This document shows, piece after piece, positions 10,075 to 17,139 of a stretch of 64,000 nucleotides of DNA. The stretch spans positions 817,280-881,279 of the forward strand of contig NZ_JADMLG010000002.1 of assembly GCF_015674855.1 (NCBI RefSeq), given 5' to 3'. This DNA is from Nocardia bovistercoris. GTDB taxonomy: Bacteria > Actinomycetota > Actinomycetes > Mycobacteriales > Mycobacteriaceae. The translations under genes and the position numbers were made by a program. Under the pieces are notes generated by a model. It worked only from the letters and a program-made list of their open reading frames with translations. It made no database searches and was not told the DNA's origin. Within the stretch, counting starts at the first letter, position 1. Each line of letters starts with the position of its first letter.

Positions 10075-10165
10075 TTTCTTCACGCAAGGGGCGTTACGGC
10101 GTAAGGTCGGGTCGAACGCTGCGAGGTACGGCACGGCTGAGGTGCGACGATGCGGCGGCGCGGTC

Positions 10166-10250
10166 CAGTGCGGCAGTGCGGCAGTGCGGCAGTGCGGCAG
10201 TGCGGCAGTGCGGCAGTGCGGCAGTGCGGCAGTGCGGCAGTGCGGCAGTG
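10166..10250. repeat. Octanucleotide tandem repeat (CAGTGCGG), about 10.6 copies
   Basis: Ten perfect head-to-tail copies of CAGTGCGG from 10166 to 10245, followed by a partial CAGTG. It lies in the 248-bp gap between divergent tetR and the enoyl-CoA hydratase gene, ending about 50 bp before the latter's start. Perfect identity between copies suggests recent slippage or ongoing length variation. The unit length of 8 is not a multiple of 3, and the repeat is not inside any credible coding frame. Confidence 0.97.
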
Positions 10251-10300
10251 GATGATCACAGGTCGGCGGGGTGAACGCCGAGCGGAGACTAGGAGTGAGC

Positions 10301-11044
10301 ATGTCCGTGCGAGTCGAGCGATCCGGTGCGGTCACCACCGTGATCCTGCACCGACCCGAAGCGCGCAACGCCGTCGACGGTCCGACCGCCGCGGCGCTCG
10401 CCGATGCCTTCCGCGCCTTCGACGCCGATCCGGATGCGTCGGTGGCGGTGCTCTGGGGCGAAGGCGGCACTTTCTGCGCGGGGGCCGATCTCAAAGCGCT
10501 CGGGACCGAGCGGTCGAACCGGGTGACCGAGGACGGCGACGGTCCGATGGGGCCGACCAGGATGACATTGAGCAAACCGGTGATCGCCGCTGTCGCGGGT
10601 TACGCGGTGGCGGGCGGGCTCGAACTGGCGCTGTGGTGTGATTTGCGAGTTGCCGAACAGGACAGCACATTCGGGGTCTTCTGTCGGCGCTGGGGTGTGC
10701 CGCTCATCGACGGCGGCACCGTTCGGTTGCCGAGGATCATCGGGCACGGTCGGGCCATGGATCTGATACTCACCGGTCGCGCGGTCGGCGCGCCGGAGGC
10801 ATCGCGGATCGGGCTGGTCGACCGCGTGGTGCCGACCGGAGACGCGCGTCGTGCCGCCGAGGAACTCGCCGCGCAACTCGCGACCCTGCCGCAGACCTGT
10901 CTGCGCAGCGACCGCATGTCGGTGCTCCAACAGCACGACATGGACGAATCCGCCGCTCTGGCAAACGAACTGCGGCACGGGATGGCGGCGCTCGCCGACG
11001 GCGCGGCCCGTTTCGCGGCGGGTGCGGGCCGCCACGGGAGTTGA
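10301..11044 (+). CDS. Enoyl-CoA hydratase/isomerase (crotonase superfamily)
   Basis: About 247 residues, normal for crotonases. The oxyanion-hole segments are visible as GTFCAGADLKAL and AGYAVAGGLELALWCDLRVA; the Glu of GGLELA corresponds to one conserved catalytic acid. In the segment WGVPLIDGGTVRLPRIIG, where the second catalytic Glu often lies, an Asp is seen, so hydratase chemistry is probable but not certain. The ATG at 10301 is preferred over the GTG at 10271 because AGGAG (10291-10295) is well spaced for it. The stop overlaps the TTG start of the next gene, so the two are translationally coupled. The 8-bp repeat lies immediately upstream. Confidence 0.9.
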   Translation: MSVRVERSGAVTTVILHRPEARNAVDGPTAAALADAFRAFDADPDASVAVLWGEGGTFCAGADLKALGTERSNRVTEDGDGPMGPTRMTLSKPVIAAVAGYAVAGGLELALWCDLRVAEQDSTFGVFCRRWGVPLIDGGTVRLPRIIGHGRAMDLILTGRAVGAPEASRIGLVDRVVPTGDARRAAEELAAQLATLPQTCLRSDRMSVLQQHDMDESAALANELRHGMAALADGAARFAAGAGRHGS

Positions 11045-12516
11045 GCGCCGTGCACGGGTACGAACGGCACCCGAGTCGGGTAAGTGAGTCTCGGCGGAAA
11101 CCGAGCACCACGAACGAATCCGCGCACCAACCGAACGGCACGAACGAGACCGAGCCCCGACCGAACACGTCCGATCGACTCACGGTCGTCGATGAGATCT
11201 TCCTGCGCACCCATCGTGGTTACGGCATTCCGATCGCGCTGCAAGGGCTGTGGCGTACCGCCGATCGAGTGGACCGGGATCTGCTCGAAGCCGTGCACGC
11301 GGCGCTGCGGGCAGGGCCGCTCGGGCGCAGGGTGGTTCGTCCCTCGGTGCCCGGCGCGCGCCGACGCTGGCAGTCCAGCACTCGCGCGCATCCGCTGGAA
11401 TACGGCGATCAGGTGATCCCGGTGTCCGGGTTGCTCGACTGGGCCGAGACCACCGGCGACGACCTCGACCCCGAGTTCGGGCCGGGCTGGCGACTCGCGG
11501 CGGTCCCGCTCGATGACGGCGGTTCGGTTGTGTCCCTTACCTGTTCGCACGTACTCGCGGACGGGCGGGCTCTGGCGATCGCGGTCGACGACGCCCTCCG
11601 CGTCGCCGCGAACGGTGACCGGAGTCGCGTCCGCGCCGACCACCTGCGGCCCACCTCCGACTGGGCCGACGCACGTCGACAATGGACCACCGTCCTCGGC
11701 GGTACCGCACGCGCGGCGCTCGACGGGATTCCGCACGGCCTTCCCGACAAGATCTTGCGCAAGCTTTCCGACACGTCTCCGCGTGCGACTGCACCCCGAC
11801 CTATGAACCAATCCGCTTCGAAGCCTTCATCGCAGCGCTCCGGACCATCAACCCGGGAGCATTCATCGGCACGTAAGATCACTAATCATGCTGCGGTAGT
11901 GCAAATTCCAGTCGACGCATGGAACCTGACCGCGCAGGAACACGGCAGCACCCCGAACAGCCTGTTCATCTGGACGATCGCACGAATACTGTGGGACGCA
12001 GGCTTTCCCGAGCCTAGGATCGAAGCCAGCCTCCCGGTCGACACCCGCGCCGAACCCCGCGTGAACAATGACCTCGCCGTGACCTCGGTGACCCTCACCC
12101 GCACCGATACCCCTGCCACGATCCGCGAAAAGTCGCGCGCCGCATACGAATACCGCATGACAAGCCCGGCGGGACTCCCCGAGGAAATCCTCCAGGTCAT
12201 CCCGGACCGCTTGGCCGCGACCCTCTCGGCGGGCGCGGGCGAACGAGACATCCTGTGTTCCAATATCGGCCAGCTCCCACTCACCCTGAACAACCTCGGC
12301 CCACACCACTGCACCGGCGTAGCCGCCCGAGCCATCCACCCCGGCCTGACAACCCTCCCCCGCACCCGCCTGTCCGCCTACCTCTGCACCACCGGATCCC
12401 TGCACACCCTCGCCCTAACCGCCCTGGACCACACCCACTTCCCCACGCCCTATGAACTGCACAAACACCTGAAATCGGCAACGGCGCTCCTGAGCCTCCC
12501 GACCCACTTCTGGTGA
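11041..12516 (+). CDS. HxxxDG-motif acyltransferase of condensation/PapA-like fold
   Basis: 491 residues. The segment SLTCSHVLADGRALAIAVDDAL holds the HxxxDG catalytic motif of condensation-domain, PapA and wax-synthase-type acyltransferases, at about residues 169-174, the usual distance from the conserved N-terminal strand (DEIFLRTHRGYGIPIALQGLW near 51-71). The C-terminal half (ILCSNIGQLPLTLNNLG) fits the second lobe. I do not see a clear DFGWG motif. Residues 1-48 are low-complexity and hydrophilic, so the real start may be the TTG at 11041 (overlapping the hydratase stop) or the GTG at 11050. Coupling to an enoyl-CoA hydratase suggests that an acyl-CoA is transferred to an alcohol or amine; substrates are unknown. 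An Arg/Ser-rich spacer separates the lobes near 245-285. Confidence 0.6.
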   Translation: MSAVHGYERHPSRVSESRRKPSTTNESAHQPNGTNETEPRPNTSDRLTVVDEIFLRTHRGYGIPIALQGLWRTADRVDRDLLEAVHAALRAGPLGRRVVRPSVPGARRRWQSSTRAHPLEYGDQVIPVSGLLDWAETTGDDLDPEFGPGWRLAAVPLDDGGSVVSLTCSHVLADGRALAIAVDDALRVAANGDRSRVRADHLRPTSDWADARRQWTTVLGGTARAALDGIPHGLPDKILRKLSDTSPRATAPRPMNQSASKPSSQRSGPSTREHSSARKITNHAAVVQIPVDAWNLTAQEHGSTPNSLFIWTIARILWDAGFPEPRIEASLPVDTRAEPRVNNDLAVTSVTLTRTDTPATIREKSRAAYEYRMTSPAGLPEEILQVIPDRLAATLSAGAGERDILCSNIGQLPLTLNNLGPHHCTGVAARAIHPGLTTLPRTRLSAYLCTTGSLHTLALTALDHTHFPTPYELHKHLKSATALLSLPTHFW

Positions 12517-12573
12517 CCCGGAGTCCCGGCTCAACGGGAGATCGACTACGTCCAAAAAATGTAATACACTTTC

Positions 12574-12894
12574 TTGGCGCGAATCACCATCGTCGAATCC
12601 GCGAGAAAGCACGGTATATCCGACGACGAGATTCGGGCCGTGGTGTCATACCCGATGCTGCGCACGCGATTGACCCAACGCCTACCAGAGACCTTGCCGT
12701 ACCCCTTCATCGGCAACTTCGACCAGGACGAACCGCCGATAGAGGTGATCGCAGACTTGGTCGACCCAGCCGAATGGGTGGTCTTCCATGCGATGATGCT
12801 ACGACCTCAGATGATCAGACAGCTTCAGCTCGAAGAATTGTTCGAGTTCGGAGATCTTGCCTACCAGCGGCCCGGAAAGGAGAGCTGGTCATGA
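12574..12894 (+). CDS. Small toxin-like protein, first gene of a putative toxin-antitoxin pair
   Basis: 106 residues from a TTG start at 12574 (ARITIVESARKHGISDDEI). The pattern of an N-terminal ARKHGISDDEIRAVV helix, a central FIG...EVIADL strand and a VVFHAMMLRPQ strand resembles a family of small actinobacterial proteins encoded next to ribbon-helix-helix antitoxins. That resemblance is from memory, not an alignment. The stop overlaps the ATG of the downstream RHH gene (ATGA at 12891-12894). The gene order, effector first and RHH second, is the reverse of many pairs. An AT-rich stretch with TGTA-A-TACA at 12560-12568 lies just upstream and could be promoter/operator. Function as a toxin is inferred. 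Confidence 0.55.
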   Translation: MARITIVESARKHGISDDEIRAVVSYPMLRTRLTQRLPETLPYPFIGNFDQDEPPIEVIADLVDPAEWVVFHAMMLRPQMIRQLQLEELFEFGDLAYQRPGKESWS

Positions 12895-13211
12895 GTACAA
12901 ACAGACGCGGGACTCCCGAAGGCTCTGACCGTAAGCGGCCGAGCGTCGCCGACTACGAGCGCTTGGCCGAAGACTACGCGGCCAATCCTGTGCGAGATAC
13001 CGAGATTGTCGGCCCGATAGAGATAGGTACGACCGTCCTGCGAAAAGGGCGTCCCGCCGGGGTGCGAAAGGGGAATACGCCGGGACACTCGGTACGGCTT
13101 CCCGATGCATTGCGGGAACGCTTGGTCGCTCAGGCCGAGCGAGAAGCAGCACCTCCCAGTGAGCTGATCCGCCGGGCGGTCTCGGAGTACCTGGATCGGC
13201 ACTCCGCGTAA
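12891..13211 (+). CDS. Ribbon-helix-helix antitoxin-like protein
   Basis: 106 residues beginning at the ATG that overlaps the preceding stop. The C-terminal 45 residues (GHSVRLPDALRERLVAQAE...PSELIRRAVSEYLDRHS) are a typical Arc/MetJ-type ribbon-helix-helix module. The N-terminal 60 residues are polar and extended, containing PSVADYERLAEDYAANP, which would suit wrapping around a partner. In characterised systems the RHH part binds the operator and an extended tail binds the toxin; here the DNA-binding part is C-terminal. Unrelated to the second RHH protein near 38.9 kb. Confidence 0.7.
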   Translation: MSTNRRGTPEGSDRKRPSVADYERLAEDYAANPVRDTEIVGPIEIGTTVLRKGRPAGVRKGNTPGHSVRLPDALRERLVAQAEREAAPPSELIRRAVSEYLDRHSA

Positions 13212-13255
13212 TCGACTCGTGCCCAATGGTTGTCGGCCTTTTGGCACGTTGTCGG

Positions 13256-13957
13256 TTAATGGGTGGCGATCACCGTTGCGGCGCGGGTGAGTACGTCGGT
13301 GGGGGTTTCGATTCCGGGTTCGAGGTCCTCGGAGGGGATGGGGGTGTCCCATACCTGGCGTAGGGGGAGGACGCCCGCCCATGTGCCGCCGGTTTCGATG
13401 TCGGCGGGGTCGTCTTTCGGGCCGCCCGTGCGGATTTTCACGGAGGCTTCGGTGAGGTCGAGGGCGAGGACCATGGTCGCGGCCATTTCCTTCTTGTCCG
13501 GTGCGCGGACCCTGGTCCATGCGCCGGGGGCGGAGTGTTCGACGACGACCCGGAGGCCGTGTAGGCGGTGGTCGGGGTCGGTGATCTCGATGGCGCGGCC
13601 GCGTATCACCGCGGAGCGGAAGTTCATCGAGAAATGCATGGCGGAGCGGGCGTAGACGAGGCCGTCGACGTGGGTGACCGCGACCGAGATGTCGCTGGTG
13701 ACTGCGGCGCGCAGGTTGCCCGCGCCGGTGGATCCGTGCAGGTAGAGGGTGTCGCCGTCGCGGCCGTACACGGTGGGGATGACGACCGGGGTGCCGCCGA
13801 GCAGCACGCCGAGATGGCAGATCAGGCCCGCGTCGAGGACCGCGTCGAGTTCGGCGCGGTCGGCGCGGCCGCGTTCCTTGCTGCGGTTCAGCGTCGACCT
13901 GGGGGTCGGCGACAGTGGCGGGCGGTGGCTCGTGGTCATATTCTCAGCTTCGGCCAT
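13256..13957 (-). CDS. Pyridoxamine 5'-phosphate oxidase-family flavin-binding protein
   Basis: 233 residues (227 if started at the ATG at 13939). The sequence LDAVLDAGLICHLGVLLGGTPVVIPTVY, then DTLYLHGSTGAGNLRAA, is characteristic of the FMN-binding split-barrel group often called flavin-nucleotide-binding or PPOX-class proteins. They bind FMN or F420 and reduce varied substrates. It is divergent from the MocR/PdxR-type regulator with about 75 bp between them, an arrangement common for this pair. The start at 13957 lies almost on a candidate regulator half-site (AAGTGG at 13959-13964), which slightly favours 13939. The physiological substrate is unknown. Confidence 0.82.
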   Translation of the reverse strand: MAEAENMTTSHRPPLSPTPRSTLNRSKERGRADRAELDAVLDAGLICHLGVLLGGTPVVIPTVYGRDGDTLYLHGSTGAGNLRAAVTSDISVAVTHVDGLVYARSAMHFSMNFRSAVIRGRAIEITDPDHRLHGLRVVVEHSAPGAWTRVRAPDKKEMAATMVLALDLTEASVKIRTGGPKDDPADIETGGTWAGVLPLRQVWDTPIPSEDLEPGIETPTDVLTRAATVIATH

Positions 13958-13958
13958 G

Positions 13959-14008
13959 AAGTGGCATTATCGAAGAGCCAATTCGAGTGAATTCGTACAG
14001 TCCACTTT
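13959..14008. promoter_or_regulatory. Candidate PdxR/MocR half-sites between divergent genes
   Basis: AAGTGG at 13959-13964 and, on the opposite strand, AAAGTGG followed by ACTGTA (plus-strand CCACTTT at 14002-14008) flank the divergent promoter region. The sequence resembles the AAAGTGG-type PdxR-binding motif I recall from Corynebacterium. Two half-sites about 40 bp apart in inverted orientation between the regulator and its neighbour suggest control of both genes. Confidence 0.45.
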
Positions 14009-14030
14009 CGCCAGGTGAGGAGCGGGTGCC

Positions 14031-15440
14031 GTGCTCGACGATCTTCCGCTCGCCCTCGATCGCGACCTCGCCGTCCCGCTGTCGGTGCAAGTCGCCGACG
14101 GCCTGCGCGCGGCCGCGGCCACGGGGATGCTGCGCGCCCGCGACCGCCTGCCCGCCACCCGGGCCCTCGCGCTGCGGCTCGGCGTGAGCCGCACGGTGAT
14201 CACCGCCGCTTACGATCAACTGCACGCCGAGGGCTGGATCGCGGGCCGCCGCGGCTCCGGCACCTACCTCACCACCGCGCCCGCCACCGTCCCCGCGCCG
14301 CTGCCGGCTCGGCACGGCGTCGACGAATACTCTGGGCTTTACGACCTGCTGCCGGGCGCGCCGTGCGTCGAGGCCATCGACCGCCCCGCGTGGCGACGCG
14401 CTTGGCGGGCGGCCGCCGATTCCGCGCCGCTGGTGCGCAAGGATCGCGCGGGCGACCGGGAGTTCCGCGCCGCCGTCGCCGAACATCTGCTGCGCCACCG
14501 CGGACTGGCCGCGAGCAGCACAACCACGGTCCTCGCGACCGCCGGAACCAGTTCCGCGGTAGGCGAACTCGCGGCCGCGCTGATGCGGCCCGGTGACGCG
14601 GTCGCGATCGAGGATCCGGGCTATCAGCGGGCCGCGGGCGCTTTTCGCGCGGCGGGCATCGCGGTGCGGCCCATCCCGGTGGACGCCGACGGGCTGCGGG
14701 TCGATCTGCTGCCGCGCGATATCGCCGCGGTGTATTGCACTCCGGCGCACCAGTATCCGATCGGTTCGCGAATGCAGGCCGAACGCCGGGTGCGGCTGAT
14801 CGAATTCGCCAGGGAAGCGGGCATTCCGATCTTCGAAGACGACTATGACGGCGAATTGCGTTACGACACCGCGCCGTTGCCGTTGTTGGCCGCCATGGCG
14901 CCCGATGTGGTGGTCCATCTCGGCACCACGAGCAAGATCCTCACGCCCGCACTCGGCGTCGGCTGGCTGGTCGCCGCGCCGTGGATCGCCGAAGCCGTTC
15001 TCGCGCACCGAGATCGCACCGGAACCGGCCCTGGGCCCGCCGGGCAGCGGGTGGTGACCGAACTCGCGCGCACCGGCGACCTGTCGCGGCACCTGCGCAG
15101 GCTCCGCCGCATCCTGCCGCCACGCCGGGAACTGGCCGTGCGCACGCTGCGCGCGAGCGGACTCGCGGTACTCGGTGACGACGCGGGCTCCCACGTGGTG
15201 GTCCCGCTGCCGAACGCCGAGACCGAAGCGCGCGCGATAGCGGCGGGCCGCGTCGCCGGTGTCGCGCTGGACGGACTGGCCCGCCACCACCTCGACGTCC
15301 CCGGCCACCGCCCGCACACCTTCGGCATCACCCTCGGCTACACCGCATTGGATCGGTCCGATCTGGCGGTCGCGATGCCGTTGGCGGCCCGATGCCTGGC
15401 CGAGCAGGATCACGCCGACTCCGGGACCGCGCGGTCGTAG
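14031..15440 (+). CDS. MocR/PdxR-type regulator (GntR DNA-binding domain fused to aminotransferase fold)
   Basis: 469 residues from a GTG start preceded by GTGAGGAG. Residues about 8-75 form a winged helix-turn-helix of the GntR class (VSRTVITAAYDQLHAEGWIAGRRGSGTYL). A linker follows, and about 115-465 is a fold-type-I aminotransferase-like domain with GTSSAVGELAAALMRPGD, FEDDYDGELRY and the PLP-lysine segment TTSKILTPALGVGW. Proteins of this architecture sense pyridoxal phosphate and usually regulate vitamin B6 synthesis or linked aminotransferase genes. No pdxS/pdxT is adjacent; the nearest divergent gene is the flavin-binding protein, which is the most likely target. Confidence 0.88.
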   Translation: MLDDLPLALDRDLAVPLSVQVADGLRAAAATGMLRARDRLPATRALALRLGVSRTVITAAYDQLHAEGWIAGRRGSGTYLTTAPATVPAPLPARHGVDEYSGLYDLLPGAPCVEAIDRPAWRRAWRAAADSAPLVRKDRAGDREFRAAVAEHLLRHRGLAASSTTTVLATAGTSSAVGELAAALMRPGDAVAIEDPGYQRAAGAFRAAGIAVRPIPVDADGLRVDLLPRDIAAVYCTPAHQYPIGSRMQAERRVRLIEFAREAGIPIFEDDYDGELRYDTAPLPLLAAMAPDVVVHLGTTSKILTPALGVGWLVAAPWIAEAVLAHRDRTGTGPGPAGQRVVTELARTGDLSRHLRRLRRILPPRRELAVRTLRASGLAVLGDDAGSHVVVPLPNAETEARAIAAGRVAGVALDGLARHHLDVPGHRPHTFGITLGYTALDRSDLAVAMPLAARCLAEQDHADSGTARS

Positions 15441-15450
15441 CATGGTCCGC

Positions 15451-15696
15451 ATGACCGAACAGGACATCCTGGCACGCATCAAGCAATTGGTCGACGACGA
15501 GCACGCCCTACGGTCCAAGGCGACCTCCGGTGAGGTGGATCCCGTCACCGAACGCCAACGACTGGCCGAGTTGGAGGTCATGCTCGATCAGTGCTGGGAT
15601 CTGCTGCGCAGGCGGCGGGCCCGCATCGGCGCGGGCGAATCCCCCGACGACGCGCAGGTCAGTTCGCCGCGCCAGGTCGAGGGCTATCTCCAGTGA
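15451..15696 (+). CDS. DUF2630 family small protein
   Basis: 81 residues starting MTEQDILARIKQLVDDEHALR. The sequence is an all-helical hairpin ending in LEVMLDQCWDLLRRRRA and a Gly/Pro tail with RQVEGYLQ, matching the actinobacterial DUF2630 family as I recall it. Function is unknown. Its stop overlaps the GTG start of the flavoprotein downstream (GTGA), indicating translational coupling. The alternative ATG at 15442 adds three residues. Confidence 0.8.
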   Translation: MTEQDILARIKQLVDDEHALRSKATSGEVDPVTERQRLAELEVMLDQCWDLLRRRRARIGAGESPDDAQVSSPRQVEGYLQ

Positions 15697-17126
15697 CGAC
15701 ACCCGCCGCCGAATACGACGTGATCGTGATCGGCGGTGGTCCGGCGGGCGAGAACGCCGCCGACTACGCCATCGCGAACAGCACGCGCACCGCGGCCATC
15801 ATCGAACAGGAACTCGTCGGCGGCGAATGCTCGTATTGGGCCTGTATGCCGAGCAAGGCGCTGCTGCGGCCAGGGCACGTGCTCGCCGCGGCGAAGAATA
15901 TGCCGGGGGTCACCGCGCACGGCCTCGATGTCGAAGCGGTGCTGCGTCGCCGCGATGGGTTCGTCCACGATCACGACGACAGTTCGCAGGTCGAGTGGGC
16001 ACGCGACAATCGCATCGAGGTGATCCGAGGGCGCGGCCGTCTCGCGGGTGAACGCCTGGTCGAGGTCGGCGGCCGCACGCTGCGCGCCCGCCACGCCGTC
16101 GTGCTCGCCACCGGCACCCGCGCCGCGATCCCCGACGTGCCGGGTTTGCGCGCGGCGCGGCCGTGGATCTCGCGCGACGCGACGAATCTGCACGAGGTGC
16201 CGGCGCGGGTGGTGATCGTCGGCGGCGGTGTTGTGGCCTGCGAGGCCGCGACCTGGCTGCGCTCGCTCGGCGCCGAGGTCACCATGCTGGTGCGCGGACC
16301 GGCGCTGTTGGCCGCCTCGGAACCCTTCGCGCGCGATCGGGTCGCCGAGGGACTGACCGCGGCGGGTGTGCCGATCCTGTTCGGATGTGAGCCCGCTGCG
16401 GTGCACAGGCCGGAGGTCGCCGACACCGGTGAGGGACGCGTCCACGGCGGTCCGGTGACGATCGAGGTGCGGGGCGCCAAGCCTGGCACGCTCGAAGCCG
16501 ACGAGATCGTGGTCGCCGCCGGACGTGCGCCCGCCACCGAGGAACTCGGCCTGGATTCGGTGGGTCTGCCGCCCGGCTATGTCGAGGTCGACGACCAGCT
16601 CACGGTGCGTGGCGTCGAGGGTGATTGGCTCTACGCGGTGGGTGATGTGAATCACCGTGTCGCGCTCACCCACATGGGCAAGTACCAGGCGCGGGTCTGC
16701 GGCGACGTGATCGCGGCGCGCGCGGAGGACCGGCCGCTGGACGGTCCGCGATTCGCCGCCTCCGCCGATCACGCGAAGGTGCCGCAGGTGATCTTCACCG
16801 ATCCCGAAGTCGCCTCGGTCGGGCTCACCGCGGCGGCGGCGCGCAAGGCCGGATACCCGGTCGACACAGTCGAACTCGATATCGCGGTGGCCGGTTCGGC
16901 ACTGGCCCGCGACGACTACGCGGGGCGCGCGGCGCTGGTGATCGACACCGCCTCCGACATCCTGCTCGGCGCGACCTTCGTCGGTCCCGATGTCGGCGAA
17001 CAACTGCATGCCGCGACCGTCGCCGTCGTGGCCGGGCTGTCGCTGGAGACGCTGTGGCACGCGGTGCCCGCCTATCCGACTGTCAGTGAATTCTGGTTAC
17101 GTCTGTTGGAGGCGCGGCGCGGATAA
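15693..17126 (+). CDS. FAD-dependent pyridine nucleotide-disulfide oxidoreductase
   Basis: 477 residues from the GTG at 15693, which overlaps the DUF2630 stop. FAD-binding VIVIGGGPAGENAADYA opens the protein. The redox-active disulfide is in GGECSYWACMPSKALLR (Cys-X4-Cys as in lipoamide dehydrogenase and mercuric reductase), a second Rossmann motif VVIVGGGVVACEAATWLRSLG binds NAD(P)H, and YAVGDVNHRVALTHMGKYQ is the second FAD motif. The C-terminal dimerisation domain is complete (FTDPEVASVGLTAAAA), but the usual HAHPT catalytic His-Glu is replaced by HAVPAYPTVSEFW, where one His remains. Substrate unknown; a mycothiol- or quinone-linked reductase is possible. Confidence 0.88.
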   Translation: MTTPAAEYDVIVIGGGPAGENAADYAIANSTRTAAIIEQELVGGECSYWACMPSKALLRPGHVLAAAKNMPGVTAHGLDVEAVLRRRDGFVHDHDDSSQVEWARDNRIEVIRGRGRLAGERLVEVGGRTLRARHAVVLATGTRAAIPDVPGLRAARPWISRDATNLHEVPARVVIVGGGVVACEAATWLRSLGAEVTMLVRGPALLAASEPFARDRVAEGLTAAGVPILFGCEPAAVHRPEVADTGEGRVHGGPVTIEVRGAKPGTLEADEIVVAAGRAPATEELGLDSVGLPPGYVEVDDQLTVRGVEGDWLYAVGDVNHRVALTHMGKYQARVCGDVIAARAEDRPLDGPRFAASADHAKVPQVIFTDPEVASVGLTAAAARKAGYPVDTVELDIAVAGSALARDDYAGRAALVIDTASDILLGATFVGPDVGEQLHAATVAVVAGLSLETLWHAVPAYPTVSEFWLRLLEARRG

Positions 17127-17139
17127 GTACCATTGATTG

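Noticed and set aside
10166..10250. CRISPR-like array
   Set aside because: Units are 8 bp without spacers; it is a simple tandem repeat.
10072..10575. A minus-strand frame translating the 8-bp repeats as LPHCRTAA units
   Set aside because: It overlaps the enoyl-CoA hydratase in antisense, and the repeat protein is a by-product of the DNA repeats.
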